From NCBI GenBank assembly GCA_905215805.1, contig CAJMRL010000006.1:31952-95951 (forward strand): a stretch of 64,000 nt of DNA, in the 5' to 3' direction. The notes beneath the pieces were generated by a model. It did no database searches. It saw only the letters and a list, made by a program, of their open reading frames with translations, and had not been told where the DNA came from. Below, piece after piece: positions 1-7,565 of the stretch. The DNA comes from an uncultured bacterium (GTDB taxonomy: Bacteria; Bacillota; Clostridia; UBA1381). Within the stretch, counting starts at the first letter, position 1. Each line of letters opens with the position of its first letter. Position numbers and translations under genes: made by a program.

Positions 1-334
1 TACCGACACCTGTATCATCTTTTGTCCCGATCTGGACTAAGTCTTCATAGAAACTCTTTTGCTTATTTGTCCCAGTGATAACACTTGCACTCGGTTCACG
101 GCTGAACAGGTGATGAAAGTAGTCTGGGATACGGCGGTCATTTCGTTTCTGACGGGCATTGTATCTTTCTACTGCATCGCTGAAAAGAATATCATAAGCA
201 TCACGCAAATTCTGATGCATAAATGTAATGTTGTCCGCTGTTCGGGAACTGTCGATATTTTTGGCAGCAAATGCACGGTTGTTGTGGGACAAGCTGCCCT
301 TGCCCTGACACATTGAGATCGTCTTTTGACACAT
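1..334 (-). CDS. MobV/Pre-type relaxase (plasmid recombination enzyme), N-terminal part
   Basis: The open frame runs from ATG (complement of 332–334) off the left edge, 111 codons without a stop. A strong GGGAGGT ribosome site lies about 7 bases upstream. The N-terminus carries the pattern of Pre/Mob relaxases: a SLSHNNR segment, an SRTADNI segment, then a VERYNARQKRNDRRI stretch and a later KSFYEDLVQIG. In this family the enzyme nicks the element at oriT and leads single-strand transfer with help from a host conjugative machine. Only the first quarter or so is visible, so the catalytic region cannot be fully judged. It lies directly beyond the structured non-coding zone, as expected for a relaxase next to its oriT. 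Confidence 0.75.
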   Translation of the reverse strand, partial: MCQKTISMCQGKGSLSHNNRAFAAKNIDSSRTADNITFMHQNLRDAYDILFSDAVERYNARQKRNDRRIPDYFHHLFSREPSASVITGTNKQKSFYEDLVQIGTKDDTGVG

Positions 335-349
335 AGAAACACCTCCCGT

Positions 350-648
350 CCTTTTTAAATTGACCCTCTGACGAGGGAATGCCCTATGGGCAAAACGGTT
401 TGCAACGATACGGAGATCGGCAAACCGAACGGCTCGGAGAGCCGAGTTACCTGCGGAATGCCGCCGGTAACCCCATAGCACTTTCGACAGCCTTACGGAC
501 TATCAAAAATGCTATCGGGGCTCTGCGAGGCTTGAACGGCGGATAAACCGCCAACGCCGTGACGATGTGTGACGATGGTGACGATGATTACACCGCTCAC
601 AAAACATCGTCACGACCGTCACGGACTGACACGCCAACCACTTGAAAT
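350..648. other. Hairpin-dense non-coding zone, candidate oriT/oriV of the element
   Basis: This 300-base gene-free stretch is more GC-rich than its flanks and holds consecutive inverted repeats: CCCTC/GAGGG (364–377), TGCCC/GGGCA (380–392), CGGTTTGC/GCAAACCG (396–427), CGGCTC/GAGCCG (430–444), GTTACC/GGTAAC with an inner GCGG/CCGC (446–471), CCCCATAGCA pairing with TGCTATcGGGG (471–520) and GGCGG/CCGCC (538–552). Iteron-like repeats follow. It sits between the RepA-like ATPase and the relaxase. Inferred: origin of transfer and/or replication; a structured leader RNA for the relaxase is the alternative. Confidence 0.5.
559..613. repeat. Three near-tandem GTGACGATG repeats plus an inverted copy
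   Basis: GTGACGATG occurs at 559–567, 569–577 and 578–586, and its exact reverse complement CATCGTCAC at 605–613, just past the 3' end of the RepA-like gene. Repeat arrays of this kind are typical initiator or relaxosome protein binding sites. Function is inferred from position only. Confidence 0.55.
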
Positions 649-1773
649 TTACTCTTTTGATAACAAAGAAAAGAAAATCATGCGTCCGCTGTGGTTACGC
701 TTATTCGTGTATCGAATGCTATAATCATTCATCAATCTGCCTGCATTGACATTGAGTTTCAGCGAAACCACATTCGGCTTCATATCAAGTCCAAGCTTTT
801 CTATCAGTTCAGTCGCTGTACCCTGCCAAGTCGGATTTTCTTCTGTTACAAGATTGGCGATACATTCCAGCAACGGTTCGGGAGGTTCTTTCCAAAGCTC
901 TGTTTCTGCTTTTTCAAAATTCCAGCAGAGTTTTTTTTCATCACGAATAAGATGGATTTTCTGATCTTGCTGATCACGGCCTGAAATTTCAAGTGTTGCC
1001 TTATTGGAAGTCCTGGTTTCCTTGTAAAGCATAAATGCTCCGTCTGCACAGCCAAGTAACCCATTTGTTCCTGAGATCATGTCGAAGTTATCAGATGACT
1101 TTTGCTTTCTCGTATGATGAACTAACAGCAGACATATTCCCCAACTGTCAGAGAACTGTTTCAGCTGATTGATGATCTCGTAATCTTTGGCATAGCTGTA
1201 AGAATCACTGTCCACCTCACGGATTTTTTGAAGTGTATCAATAATCACAAGCATTGTGTCAGGGTGTTCTCGGATAAAACCGCTCAGCTGATCGGTCAGA
1301 CCATTTCCAAGCGGTTTGGACGATACGGAAAAGTACAAGTTTTCCGTACCGTCCGTTCCGAACATTCGGTACATTCGTTCCTGCAATCGTCTGTAATCAT
1401 CTTCCAGTGCAAGGTAGAGAACCGTACCCTTTTTCACAGGATAGTCCCAAAGCGGAGTACCTGTGCTGACATGATAGGCAAGCTGTGCCATAAAGAAGCT
1501 TTTGCCGATCTTAGGTGAACCGACAAACAGATAAGTACCTTGATAGAGCAAGCCCTCAATAACAGGCGGTTTCTTGCTGTAAATATCCTGATACAGTTCC
1601 TGCATCGTGACTGTTTTCATGTATGACGGATCAATTTTCTTGAAAAATTCGTCAAAGGGGTTGAAATTTACATCACGATTTGATATACTATTAGTAGTTT
1701 GTTTTATGGATGACTGCTCCGTATCTACGCCAATAGATACGTTCGGAGCGGTCATTTCTTTTTCTTCTGACAT
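649..1773 (-). CDS. RepA-like AAA ATPase of the mobile element
   Basis: 374 residues. A RecA-fold ATPase of the RepA/DnaB-like class: Walker A GSPKIGKS near residue 86, an ALEDD segment near 122, Walker B MLVIIDTL near 176, then LLLVHHTRK near 216. The C-terminal part resembles a winged-helix tail. In mobilisable plasmids and elements such proteins act as replication helicases or initiators. The start ATG overlaps the stop of the upstream MobC-like gene (TGATG) and follows AAAGGAGAA, so the two are translationally coupled. It lies next to the iteron-like repeats it may act on. Whether it replicates the excised circle is inference. Confidence 0.75.
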   Translation of the reverse strand: MSEEKEMTAPNVSIGVDTEQSSIKQTTNSISNRDVNFNPFDEFFKKIDPSYMKTVTMQELYQDIYSKKPPVIEGLLYQGTYLFVGSPKIGKSFFMAQLAYHVSTGTPLWDYPVKKGTVLYLALEDDYRRLQERMYRMFGTDGTENLYFSVSSKPLGNGLTDQLSGFIREHPDTMLVIIDTLQKIREVDSDSYSYAKDYEIINQLKQFSDSWGICLLLVHHTRKQKSSDNFDMISGTNGLLGCADGAFMLYKETRTSNKATLEISGRDQQDQKIHLIRDEKKLCWNFEKAETELWKEPPEPLLECIANLVTEENPTWQGTATELIEKLGLDMKPNVVSLKLNVNAGRLMNDYSIRYTNKRNHSGRMIFFSLLSKE

Positions 1774-2093
1774 CAGGATTCTCCTTTCATTCCATTTAAT
1801 GTGGTGTTGATGAGTCGTATCGTTTCAAGAAGTTCATCACTTACAGAACTATTTTCTATTCTCTGCAATTCTGAAAGCACTTCCGCAAGCTGATTTTTCA
1901 GAGCTTTGTATACTCTCGGATTGCCCTGCACTACCACATCACGGCACAGTAGCCGCTTCACGATGTAGTCCTGCTTGGTCAGTCCCGAAAGAGCCACAGC
2001 CGAATTGATGAGCTGATCTTCCTCGGGAGATACACGGAAACCGATCGTCCTCGCCCTGAAACGTCCCTTGCTGTCAAGGTTTTTCGCTGACAT
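1773..2093 (-). CDS. MobC-like relaxosome accessory protein
   Basis: 106 residues from the ATG at 2093, chosen because GGAGGTGA lies 6 bases upstream; an in-frame ATG upstream has no ribosome site. The segment RTIGFRVSPEED followed by INSAVALSGLTKQDYIVKRL has the strand-helix-helix look of ribbon-helix-helix MobC/relaxosome proteins, with a helical C-terminal tail. Such proteins bind oriT and help the relaxase melt and nick. The gene overlaps the end of the integrase gene by 20 bases and the start of the ATPase gene by one base, so integrase, MobC and ATPase form one unit. Family assignment is by pattern, not search. Confidence 0.65.
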   Translation of the reverse strand: MSAKNLDSKGRFRARTIGFRVSPEEDQLINSAVALSGLTKQDYIVKRLLCRDVVVQGNPRVYKALKNQLAEVLSELQRIENSSVSDELLETIRLINTTLNGMKGES

Positions 2094-3180
2094 CTGAATC
2101 ACCTCCCTCCGCATCATCACTTCTCAGGTCGCTTAGCCTGTCCGCCATTTCATTCTGCGTACTGGGGAACAGGTGAGCATAACGATAAGTAATATCAATG
2201 CTCTCGTGTCCAACCCTATCCGCTATTGCCACGGCAGAGAACCCCATTTCAATGAGCAGAGAGATATGAGAGTGTCTGAGGTCATGAATACGGATACGTT
2301 TCACGCCTGATTCTTTTGCCCCTCTGTCCATCTCATGATGCAGATAGCTCTTGGTTATCATGAACATACGATCATGTTCTCCGATACCGTAGAGCTGACC
2401 GATGAAGTCCTGCATCTCCTGAGAAAGAAAATCAGGCATCTTTACGACACGGTTGCTCTTGGCGGTTTTCGGATCGGTGATAATATCCTGCCCCTTGATA
2501 CGCTGATAGGACTTTGTGATCGAGACCGTCTGCTTCTCAAAGTCGAAATCGGCAGGCGTGAGGGCGAGAAGTTCACCCTCACGGATACCGCACCAGTACA
2601 GCATTTCAAAGGCATAGAAGGAAACAGGCTTGTCCATCATGACCTCTGCGAACTGCTTGTATTCCTCCTGCGTCCAGAACAGCATCTCACGGTTCTTCGC
2701 TTTTCCCATATTGCCTGCCTTGGCTGCGGGATTGCTCGGAAGCCCGTAGAACTTTACTGCATAGTTGAACACAGCACTGAGCTGATTGTGTAGCGTTTTC
2801 AGGTACACAGGCGAGTATGGCTTGCCTGTCTTGGTCGAACCTTCGAGCATTTCATTCTGCCACGCTATCACATCTTTGGGCTGAATATCGCACATCTTTC
2901 TTTTCCCGAAGAACGGGATCAGCTTGGTGCGGAGGATATGCTCTTTGGTGTGCCATGTGTTGTCCTTCAGACGCTTCTTCATGTCCTCGAAGTAAATCTC
3001 CGAAAAGCTCTCAAAGGTCATATCAAGGCTGGATTCCGTCTTGTTCATCTGCTCACGCTCCCACGCCTGAGCTTCTTTCTTTGTGGAGAAACCACGCTTT
3101 TGTGTCTGTTTGCGTTCTCCACGGCTGTCGGTGTAGCGGTAGATCACACGCCACTTGCTGCCGTCCTTATAGACTGACAT
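2074..3180 (-). CDS. int: Tyrosine recombinase (integrase)
   Basis: 368 residues. N-terminal Arm-type DNA-binding region (KWRVIYRYTDSRGERK), a SAM-like core-binding domain around residues 60–150, then the catalytic domain with Arg in GIREGELLAL (about 200), the HDLRHSHIS box (about 306) and the C-terminal GHESIDITYRYAHL, which supplies the last His and the nucleophilic Tyr. It integrates and excises the element at the guaA 3' end (inferred from position). The excisionase-like gene ends 4 bases upstream of its start, and the MobC-like gene overlaps its end. All catalytic residues are present, so it is probably active. Confidence 0.9.
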   Translation of the reverse strand: MSVYKDGSKWRVIYRYTDSRGERKQTQKRGFSTKKEAQAWEREQMNKTESSLDMTFESFSEIYFEDMKKRLKDNTWHTKEHILRTKLIPFFGKRKMCDIQPKDVIAWQNEMLEGSTKTGKPYSPVYLKTLHNQLSAVFNYAVKFYGLPSNPAAKAGNMGKAKNREMLFWTQEEYKQFAEVMMDKPVSFYAFEMLYWCGIREGELLALTPADFDFEKQTVSITKSYQRIKGQDIITDPKTAKSNRVVKMPDFLSQEMQDFIGQLYGIGEHDRMFMITKSYLHHEMDRGAKESGVKRIRIHDLRHSHISLLIEMGFSAVAIADRVGHESIDITYRYAHLFPSTQNEMADRLSDLRSDDAEGGDSDVSEKP

Positions 3181-3184
3181 CGTA

Positions 3185-3388
3185 TCACTTCCTTTCGCTG
3201 TCCTCGGCAGAACCGCCGTAGCAAGTCCTTTCGAGGAAGTATTGTTTGTTCACTCTGCCTGAGATCGTGATATATCCCTTGGCTTCAAGCTCCTTGTTGA
3301 GCTTCTGTACTATCTTATAAGCATAGGATTTAGATACATCAAGTTCCCTGGCAACATCTTCTACTCTCATAAAATTTTTATCTATCAT
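3185..3388 (-). CDS. Excisionase-like winged-helix protein
   Basis: 67 residues, first gene of the integrase transcript. The sequence RVEDVARELDVSKSYAYKIVQKLNKEL is a helix-turn-helix of the MerR/excisionase type, followed by a short wing (GRVNKQYFLER). Size and place directly before a tyrosine integrase fit a recombination directionality factor that bends att DNA and may also repress its own promoter. The promoter at 3441–3469 drives it, and an 8-bp inverted repeat lies in its leader. The assignment is by size, fold pattern and neighbourhood. Confidence 0.7.
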   Translation of the reverse strand: MIDKNFMRVEDVARELDVSKSYAYKIVQKLNKELEAKGYITISGRVNKQYFLERTCYGGSAEDSERK

Positions 3389-3408
3389 TTAGAGTATCTC
3401 CTTTCTCT

Positions 3409-3432
3409 AACTTAACTCTAAATCGTTAAGTT
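3409..3432. promoter_or_regulatory. Perfect 8-bp inverted repeat in the excisionase leader
   Basis: AACTTAAC (3409–3416) and GTTAAGTT (3425–3432) are exact reverse complements separated by 8 bases. They sit just downstream of the predicted -10 (3441–3446) on the minus strand, i.e. around the transcription start. A roadblock operator for the XRE or excisionase-like protein is the likely role (inference). Confidence 0.55.
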
Positions 3433-3440
3433 ATGATTTT

Positions 3441-3469
3441 ATTATACTAAACATATATCGTTATGTCAA
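3441..3469 (-). promoter_or_regulatory. Promoter of the xis-int-mobC-repA unit
   Basis: On the minus strand TTGACA (3464–3469) and TATAAT (3441–3446) are separated by 17 bases, a consensus sigma-A promoter. One of the 34-bp-spaced operator-like repeats lies between the two boxes. Confidence 0.75.
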
Positions 3470-3531
3470 GTATAAAATCACTAAACATTTTTATTTCTAC
3501 TATCTTGACAAACACTAAGCATATATGTTAT
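3446..3531. repeat. Three ACTAARCAT repeats at exact 34-bp spacing (operators)
   Basis: ACTAAACATATAT begins at 3446, ACTAAACATTT at 3480 and ACTAAGCATATAT at 3514: equal steps of 34 bases. The first copy lies inside the leftward promoter spacer and the third inside the rightward one. Equal spacing and promoter overlap suggest binding sites for the element's XRE repressor, acting on both promoters at once. Confidence 0.6.
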
Positions 3532-3534
3532 AAT
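3505..3534 (+). promoter_or_regulatory. Promoter of the XRE regulator–HEPN unit
   Basis: TTGACA (3505–3510) and TATAAT (3529–3534) with an 18-base spacer face rightward toward the XRE gene. The third 34-bp-spaced repeat overlaps the spacer and -10, which fits autorepression. Confidence 0.75.
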
Positions 3535-3592
3535 TAATTTGTGAAATATGGCGGCGCAAATCGTCAGCCGATTGAAAATGGAGGGCAACAAT

Positions 3593-4081
3593 ATGGCGAT
3601 TGGTGAAAGAATCAGGTTTATCAGAAACCTCAGAGGTATGACACAGAAGTTCTTAGGCTTGCAGGTCGGCTTCTCGGAACGGACTGCCGATATTCGTATG
3701 GCGCAGTATGAATCGGGTTCGAGAACGCCCAAGGCTGACCTTGTAGAGCAGCTTGCCGATGCACTTGACGTATCGGCCGAAGCTCTGAACGTCCCGAACA
3801 TCGACAGCTACACAGGTCTTATGCACACGCTGTTTGCGTTAGAGGATTTATACGGCTTCAAGATAGACCGTCTGGACGGAGAAATCTGTATCCGCATCAA
3901 CAGGCAGAACGGCTCGACCTTTGCGAAAATGACTGGTCTGCTCAAACCCTGGGAGGAAATGGCTCAGAAGTACCGCAATGGGGAGATCAGCCGTGAGGAG
4001 TATGATCAGTGGAGATACAGGTATCCGAGATCAGAAGCAGAGCGAAACGAAAAATGCTTGAAAGAATATAGAGGAGAGTAA
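3593..4081 (+). CDS. XRE-family transcriptional regulator of the element
   Basis: 162 residues from the ATG at 3593, chosen because GGAGGG lies 6 bases upstream; an earlier in-frame ATG at 3548 lacks a ribosome site. Residues 3–63 form a lambda-repressor-like HTH (IGERIRFIRNLRGMTQ, MAQYESGSRTPKADLVEQLA). The rest is a helical C-terminal domain without a recognisable peptidase motif. It sits divergent to the excisionase–integrase unit with shared repeats between them, the classic place for the maintenance repressor that keeps an integrated element silent. The HEPN-like gene follows after 4 bases, so both are co-transcribed. Confidence 0.85.
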   Translation: MAIGERIRFIRNLRGMTQKFLGLQVGFSERTADIRMAQYESGSRTPKADLVEQLADALDVSAEALNVPNIDSYTGLMHTLFALEDLYGFKIDRLDGEICIRINRQNGSTFAKMTGLLKPWEEMAQKYRNGEISREEYDQWRYRYPRSEAERNEKCLKEYRGE

Positions 4082-4085
4082 ATAT

Positions 4086-4928
4086 ATGTATACAGTTTCC
4101 GAACGTGATATGTTAATGTCAATTATTGCTGTTCTTGAAGATGATAATAAAACCGATTTATCAGCTATTTTACAAGTTTCAAAGTTTGTATACGAACCTC
4201 AATATGAATTCTCAGGCATAATATCATACCAGCATAACCTATATGCAAGTTTACGTGTACCAATAAAATGTAGGAAAATAGTTCAAGATAATCTTTCTAC
4301 GCTGTCGAATATAGCCTGTGATTTGTATATTGATGATGAAGATTATTACTTTAGAGGAATAAACAATGTTGGAATCCTTCCAATACAAACTGAGGATATA
4401 GAATATGAAAACAAACGCTTCGTTATGGAGAAAGACAGTATCTTCTCCAATTTCATCAAATTTGTTATCAATAATCAAGAATTAAACGATCTACAGAAGA
4501 AGTACTTATTTGAAGCTTGCGAATGCGGAGAAAACAATAATTTGCTTTCAGCTACAGTAATGTTGGGTGCTTCTGCTGAAATGTTACTATTAGATTTATG
4601 TGATGCATACAAGAATTACCTGGATAAGCAAGACGATGCAACAAAAGCAGATGCGTTTGAAAAAAGAGTTGTAAAAGCAAGATGCGCTCATGATAGATTA
4701 ACAGAATTTCTAAAACGTGCCAATGCAGATAAAGAACACTTTATGAATCTTGGATTTGAAGATATTAATATGAATTTTAATTTCTTTGACATCATCAGAC
4801 AAACAAGAAATAATAGTGGACACCCAACAGGTAATAACATAACAGTTGAGCAGTTTAAAATGATACTAACAAGTTATCAGCACTTTCTTCCCATAGTACT
4901 GAAAGCTATAAAAGAATTGAACAAATAG
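4086..4928 (+). CDS. HEPN-like protein, element cargo (possible RNase/defence)
   Basis: 280 residues, no confident named family. The C-terminal half is helical and holds RNNSGH (about residues 241–246), an R-x4-H motif in FFDIIRQTRNNSGHPTG, as in HEPN and DUF4145-like proteins, where it forms an RNase active site or a dimer surface. A preceding segment (LSATVMLGASAEMLLLDLC, about 155–175) matches the helix that usually pairs with it. The gene is more AT-rich than the rest of the element, suggesting a later addition. GAGGAGAG precedes the start, 4 bases after the XRE gene. Known: HEPN proteins occur in abortive infection and toxin–antitoxin systems. A defence role here is inference. Confidence 0.55.
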   Translation: MYTVSERDMLMSIIAVLEDDNKTDLSAILQVSKFVYEPQYEFSGIISYQHNLYASLRVPIKCRKIVQDNLSTLSNIACDLYIDDEDYYFRGINNVGILPIQTEDIEYENKRFVMEKDSIFSNFIKFVINNQELNDLQKKYLFEACECGENNNLLSATVMLGASAEMLLLDLCDAYKNYLDKQDDATKADAFEKRVVKARCAHDRLTEFLKRANADKEHFMNLGFEDINMNFNFFDIIRQTRNNSGHPTGNNITVEQFKMILTSYQHFLPIVLKAIKELNK

Positions 4929-4932
4929 CAAA

Positions 4933-4970
4933 AAGAGCTATCCGATTCAAATACGAATCAGATAGCTCTT
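4933..4970 (+). terminator. Rho-independent terminator after the HEPN-like gene
   Basis: AAGAGCTATC-GATTC pairs with GAATC-GATAGCTCTT through one mismatch and a 6-base loop, followed by ATCTTTT. It starts 4 bases after the stop codon. Confidence 0.8.
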
Positions 4971-5017
4971 ATCTTTTCAGACAATATTTATGTTACTGTT
5001 GTCGATGATAGAGAATT

Positions 5018-5035
5018 GTTGCCAAAACGTTGCCA
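5018..5035. repeat. Paired GTTGCCA repeats, possible integrase arm sites
   Basis: GTTGCCA occurs at 5018–5024 and 5029–5035, 11 bases apart and about 60 bases inside the guaA-side junction. Direct repeats at this position fit arm-type integrase or excisionase sites. Weak evidence: two short copies only. Confidence 0.3.
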
Positions 5036-5090
5036 TTCAGCTTGACTGTGCCACGAAAAGCACGGTATTACGTCGTTTCAGCAAGTGTTT

Positions 5091-5112
5091 GCATTATTCC
5101 CACTCAATAGTA
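5091..5112. other. Attachment site at the guaA 3' end
   Basis: The last guaA codons (Glu-Trp-Glu-stop; TTATTCCCACTCAATAGT on the plus strand from 5094) are the conserved target used by many guaA-integrating elements. The reading frame is intact, so the element restored or preserved the 3' end. The exact crossover cannot be placed because the second copy is not in the window. Confidence 0.5.
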
Positions 5113-6626
5113 GCCGGAGGTTTTGAAGTAATATCATAAACCAATCTATTAACATGTTTCACTTCATTAATAATCCTATTAGAAACCCGTTCAAGAACAT
5201 CAAAAGGAATCCTTGCCCAATCAGCTGTCATAAAATCATTTGTTGTAACCGCACGCAAAGCGAGGGTATAATCATAAGTACGACCATCACCCATAACGCC
5301 TACACTGCGCATATCAGTAATCACCGCAAAATATTGATTAATATCTCTATCCAACCCAGCATTAGCAATTTCCTCTCTGAAAATAGCATCAGCTTCACGC
5401 AGAATTGCCAACTTATCTTCTGTAATTTCTCCAATTACACGAACTGCAAGCCCCGGTCCCGGGAAAGGCTGACGCCATACAAATTTTTCCGGAATACCAA
5501 GCTCAATACCAAGCTGACGAACTTCATCTTTAAATAAATCACGAAGCGGTTCTACTATTTCCTTAAAATCAACATGTTCAGGAAGCCCACCCACATTATG
5601 ATGACTTTTTATAACAGCTGCATCTCCTGCTCCGCTTTCAATAACATCAGGATAAATTGTACCTTGAACAAGAAAATCAACTGTACCGATTTTTTTCGCC
5701 TCTGCTTCAAATACACGTATAAACTCTTCGCCTATAATTTTTCTCTTTTTTTCAGGCTCAGTAACTCCGGCAAGCTTATTCAAAAAACGATCCTGAGCAT
5801 TTGCACGTATGAGATTTATATCAAATTGTTCCTTAAATAAAGCTTCAACCTCATCTCCCTCATTTTTACGAAGCAAACCGTTATCGACAAATACACAGGT
5901 AAGCTGTTTGCCAACTGCTTTATGCAGCATAACTGCAGCTACAGAGGAATCAACTCCGCCGGAAAGAGCACACAAAACTTTTCCATCTCCTATTTTTGTG
6001 CGAAGAGCCTCAATAGATTTTTTTGCAAAATCACTCATAAGCCAATCGCCCTTACAGCCACATACATTAAAAAGAAAGTTTTTAAGCATTTGCTGTCCTT
6101 GAACGGTGTGATTTACCTCCGGATGAAACTGTACAGCATAAAGCTTCTTTTCCTCATTTTCATATGCAGCACATGGACAAGCATCTGAAAAAGCAGTTAT
6201 TTTGAAGCCTTCCGGTACGCGGTCTATATAATCTGTATGGCTCATCCAACATACGGTCTTTGTATCTACACCTTCAAACAACTTACTTTGTGATACTGTA
6301 ATCTCTGTCTTTCCATATTCTCTTGTTGGTGCAACATCAACATGTCCGCCAAGACTATATGCCATAAGCTGAGAGCCATAACATATTCCTAAAATGGGAA
6401 TTCCAAGCTCAAAAATCTCTTTATCATAATGAGGAGATGACGGATCATATACACTATTAGGTCCGCCTGTAAAAATAATGCCCACCGGCTTTTTTTCTTT
6501 TATTTTCTCTATATCATTCTTATAGGACATCACTTCACAATAAACATTACATTCGCGAACTCGCCTTGCGATAAGCTGATTATATTGACCTCCGAAGTCC
6601 AAAACAATAACTAATTCGTTGTCCAT
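5094..6626 (-). CDS. guaA: GMP synthase (glutamine-hydrolysing)
   Basis: 510 residues, full length for the family. It makes GMP from XMP, ATP and glutamine, the last step of guanine nucleotide synthesis, in the cytoplasm. The N-terminal class I glutamine amidotransferase domain has nucleophile Cys82 in GICYGSQLMAY and the His/Glu of AVQFHPEVNHT (about 167–171). The ATP-pyrophosphatase domain follows with the P-loop SGGVDSS (about 224–230), and a C-terminal dimerisation domain ends in PPATIEWE. It stands alone with its own promoter, and its 3' end is the integration site of the element to the left. Confidence 0.97.
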   Translation of the reverse strand: MDNELVIVLDFGGQYNQLIARRVRECNVYCEVMSYKNDIEKIKEKKPVGIIFTGGPNSVYDPSSPHYDKEIFELGIPILGICYGSQLMAYSLGGHVDVAPTREYGKTEITVSQSKLFEGVDTKTVCWMSHTDYIDRVPEGFKITAFSDACPCAAYENEEKKLYAVQFHPEVNHTVQGQQMLKNFLFNVCGCKGDWLMSDFAKKSIEALRTKIGDGKVLCALSGGVDSSVAAVMLHKAVGKQLTCVFVDNGLLRKNEGDEVEALFKEQFDINLIRANAQDRFLNKLAGVTEPEKKRKIIGEEFIRVFEAEAKKIGTVDFLVQGTIYPDVIESGAGDAAVIKSHHNVGGLPEHVDFKEIVEPLRDLFKDEVRQLGIELGIPEKFVWRQPFPGPGLAVRVIGEITEDKLAILREADAIFREEIANAGLDRDINQYFAVITDMRSVGVMGDGRTYDYTLALRAVTTNDFMTADWARIPFDVLERVSNRIINEVKHVNRLVYDITSKPPATIEWE

Positions 6627-6683
6627 TCCTTATCCTCCATACTAAAAATAATTGGATATACCCTAAAAGCTATACTTATTTTT

Positions 6684-6712
6684 ATTATAACACAAACATT
6701 TATAAGAGTAAA
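6684..6712 (-). promoter_or_regulatory. Promoter of guaA
   Basis: On the minus strand TTTACT (6707–6712) and TATAAT (6684–6689) are 17 bases apart, giving a leader of about 50 bases. No purine riboswitch fits in so short a leader. The remaining bases to 6826 are AT-rich with no other feature seen. Confidence 0.6.
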
Positions 6713-6826
6713 GAATAATTTTAGACAAATTTCTATATGTTTTGCAATTTTTCAATGTCTGTGTTACACATGCCCATATTTTCATCCATTATAAACTATT
6801 TCTTTATATAACGGCTACTTTGAACT

Positions 6827-7555
6827 TTATATCTTTTTTGCTCTTACCAATAACATCATTGGTCTTCTTAATTCATCTCGCATTCCCTCTATCTTAAGCA
6901 TTTCTTCAGAAGGGACTGCCTCTTCAACCGCTTCTATTTGAAATCCATTATTGATTAATCCCATAAGTATTTGCGTCAGTGTATGATGCTGCTTAACAAC
7001 CGTCTGTCCTAAAAAATTAGTTGTCCTCTCCTCCGGATAAAAATATCTGTCTACAGGCCAATATTTTTTATTGCCGGCATCATCATATATCCATTCCTGA
7101 TTTATACTTCCTGTAAAAACCGGATGCTCAATATTAAAAACGAAAACACCGTCTTTCTTTAATGTTTTATTGATTTTTATATACATATCCTCTAAATTCT
7201 TTATATAATGAAGCACTAAATTAGATATTACCATATCATAATATTCCGAAGGATAATCATACCCCTCTAAACCGCAAATCTTATATCTTATCCTATCATC
7301 GGAATTGATTGATTTAGCTTTTTCTATCATTTTTTCGCTCAAATCTATCCCCAAAACTGATTTTGCTCCACACTCGACACAATATTTACAATGCCACCCA
7401 TATCCGCAGCCTAAATCTAAAATAACTTTATCTCGTAAATCCGGAAACAGCCTTTTCATCTGATGCCACTCACCTGCTCCGTCTAAACCATTTTGACTTC
7501 GATACATTTTAGCGTATTCATTAAAAAATTCTTTATCATCATAAATGTTATTCAT
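6827..7555 (-). CDS. Class I SAM-dependent methyltransferase, substrate unknown
   Basis: 242 residues. Motif I is VILDLGCGYGWHCKYC (about residues 44–59), motif II acidic loop GIDLSEKM (about 69–76), motif IV DMVISNLVLHYI (about 108–119) and post-motif KKDGVFVFNIEHPVF. This is the small-molecule methyltransferase fold (UbiE/Methyltransf_11-like). The C-terminal third (residues 150–240) is a substrate cap without a diagnostic signature. It is flanked by a terminator upstream and a gap before guaA, so it is probably its own unit. The substrate cannot be named from sequence. Confidence 0.8.
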   Translation of the reverse strand: MNNIYDDKEFFNEYAKMYRSQNGLDGAGEWHQMKRLFPDLRDKVILDLGCGYGWHCKYCVECGAKSVLGIDLSEKMIEKAKSINSDDRIRYKICGLEGYDYPSEYYDMVISNLVLHYIKNLEDMYIKINKTLKKDGVFVFNIEHPVFTGSINQEWIYDDAGNKKYWPVDRYFYPEERTTNFLGQTVVKQHHTLTQILMGLINNGFQIEAVEEAVPSEEMLKIEGMRDELRRPMMLLVRAKKI

Positions 7556-7565
7556 ATATCTCTCC

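Larger units (their letters stand above)
1..5093. mobile_element. Integrative mobilisable element, right part, inserted at guaA 3' end
   Basis: Seen: truncated relaxase, RepA-like ATPase, MobC-like protein, tyrosine integrase, excisionase-like wHTH, divergent XRE regulator and one cargo gene, all ending about 120 bases before the guaA stop codon. No conjugative coupling or mating-pair genes appear, so the visible part is mobilisable rather than self-transferable; such genes could lie beyond base 1. Known: the 3' end of guaA is a recurrent integration site for tyrosine-recombinase elements. Inferred: the right boundary is at about 5094, and the left boundary and second att copy lie outside the window. 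Confidence 0.75.

Noticed and set aside
59..316. Plus-strand open frame of 85 codons
   Set aside because: It is antisense to the relaxase frame, which has a ribosome site and recognisable motifs; the plus frame has neither.
2817..3221. Plus-strand open frame antisense to the integrase
   Set aside because: Cys/Ser-rich shadow of a complete integrase gene without its own start signals.
6627..6826. Purine riboswitch before guaA
   Set aside because: The leader after the predicted promoter is only about 50 bases and shows no aptamer-like junction.
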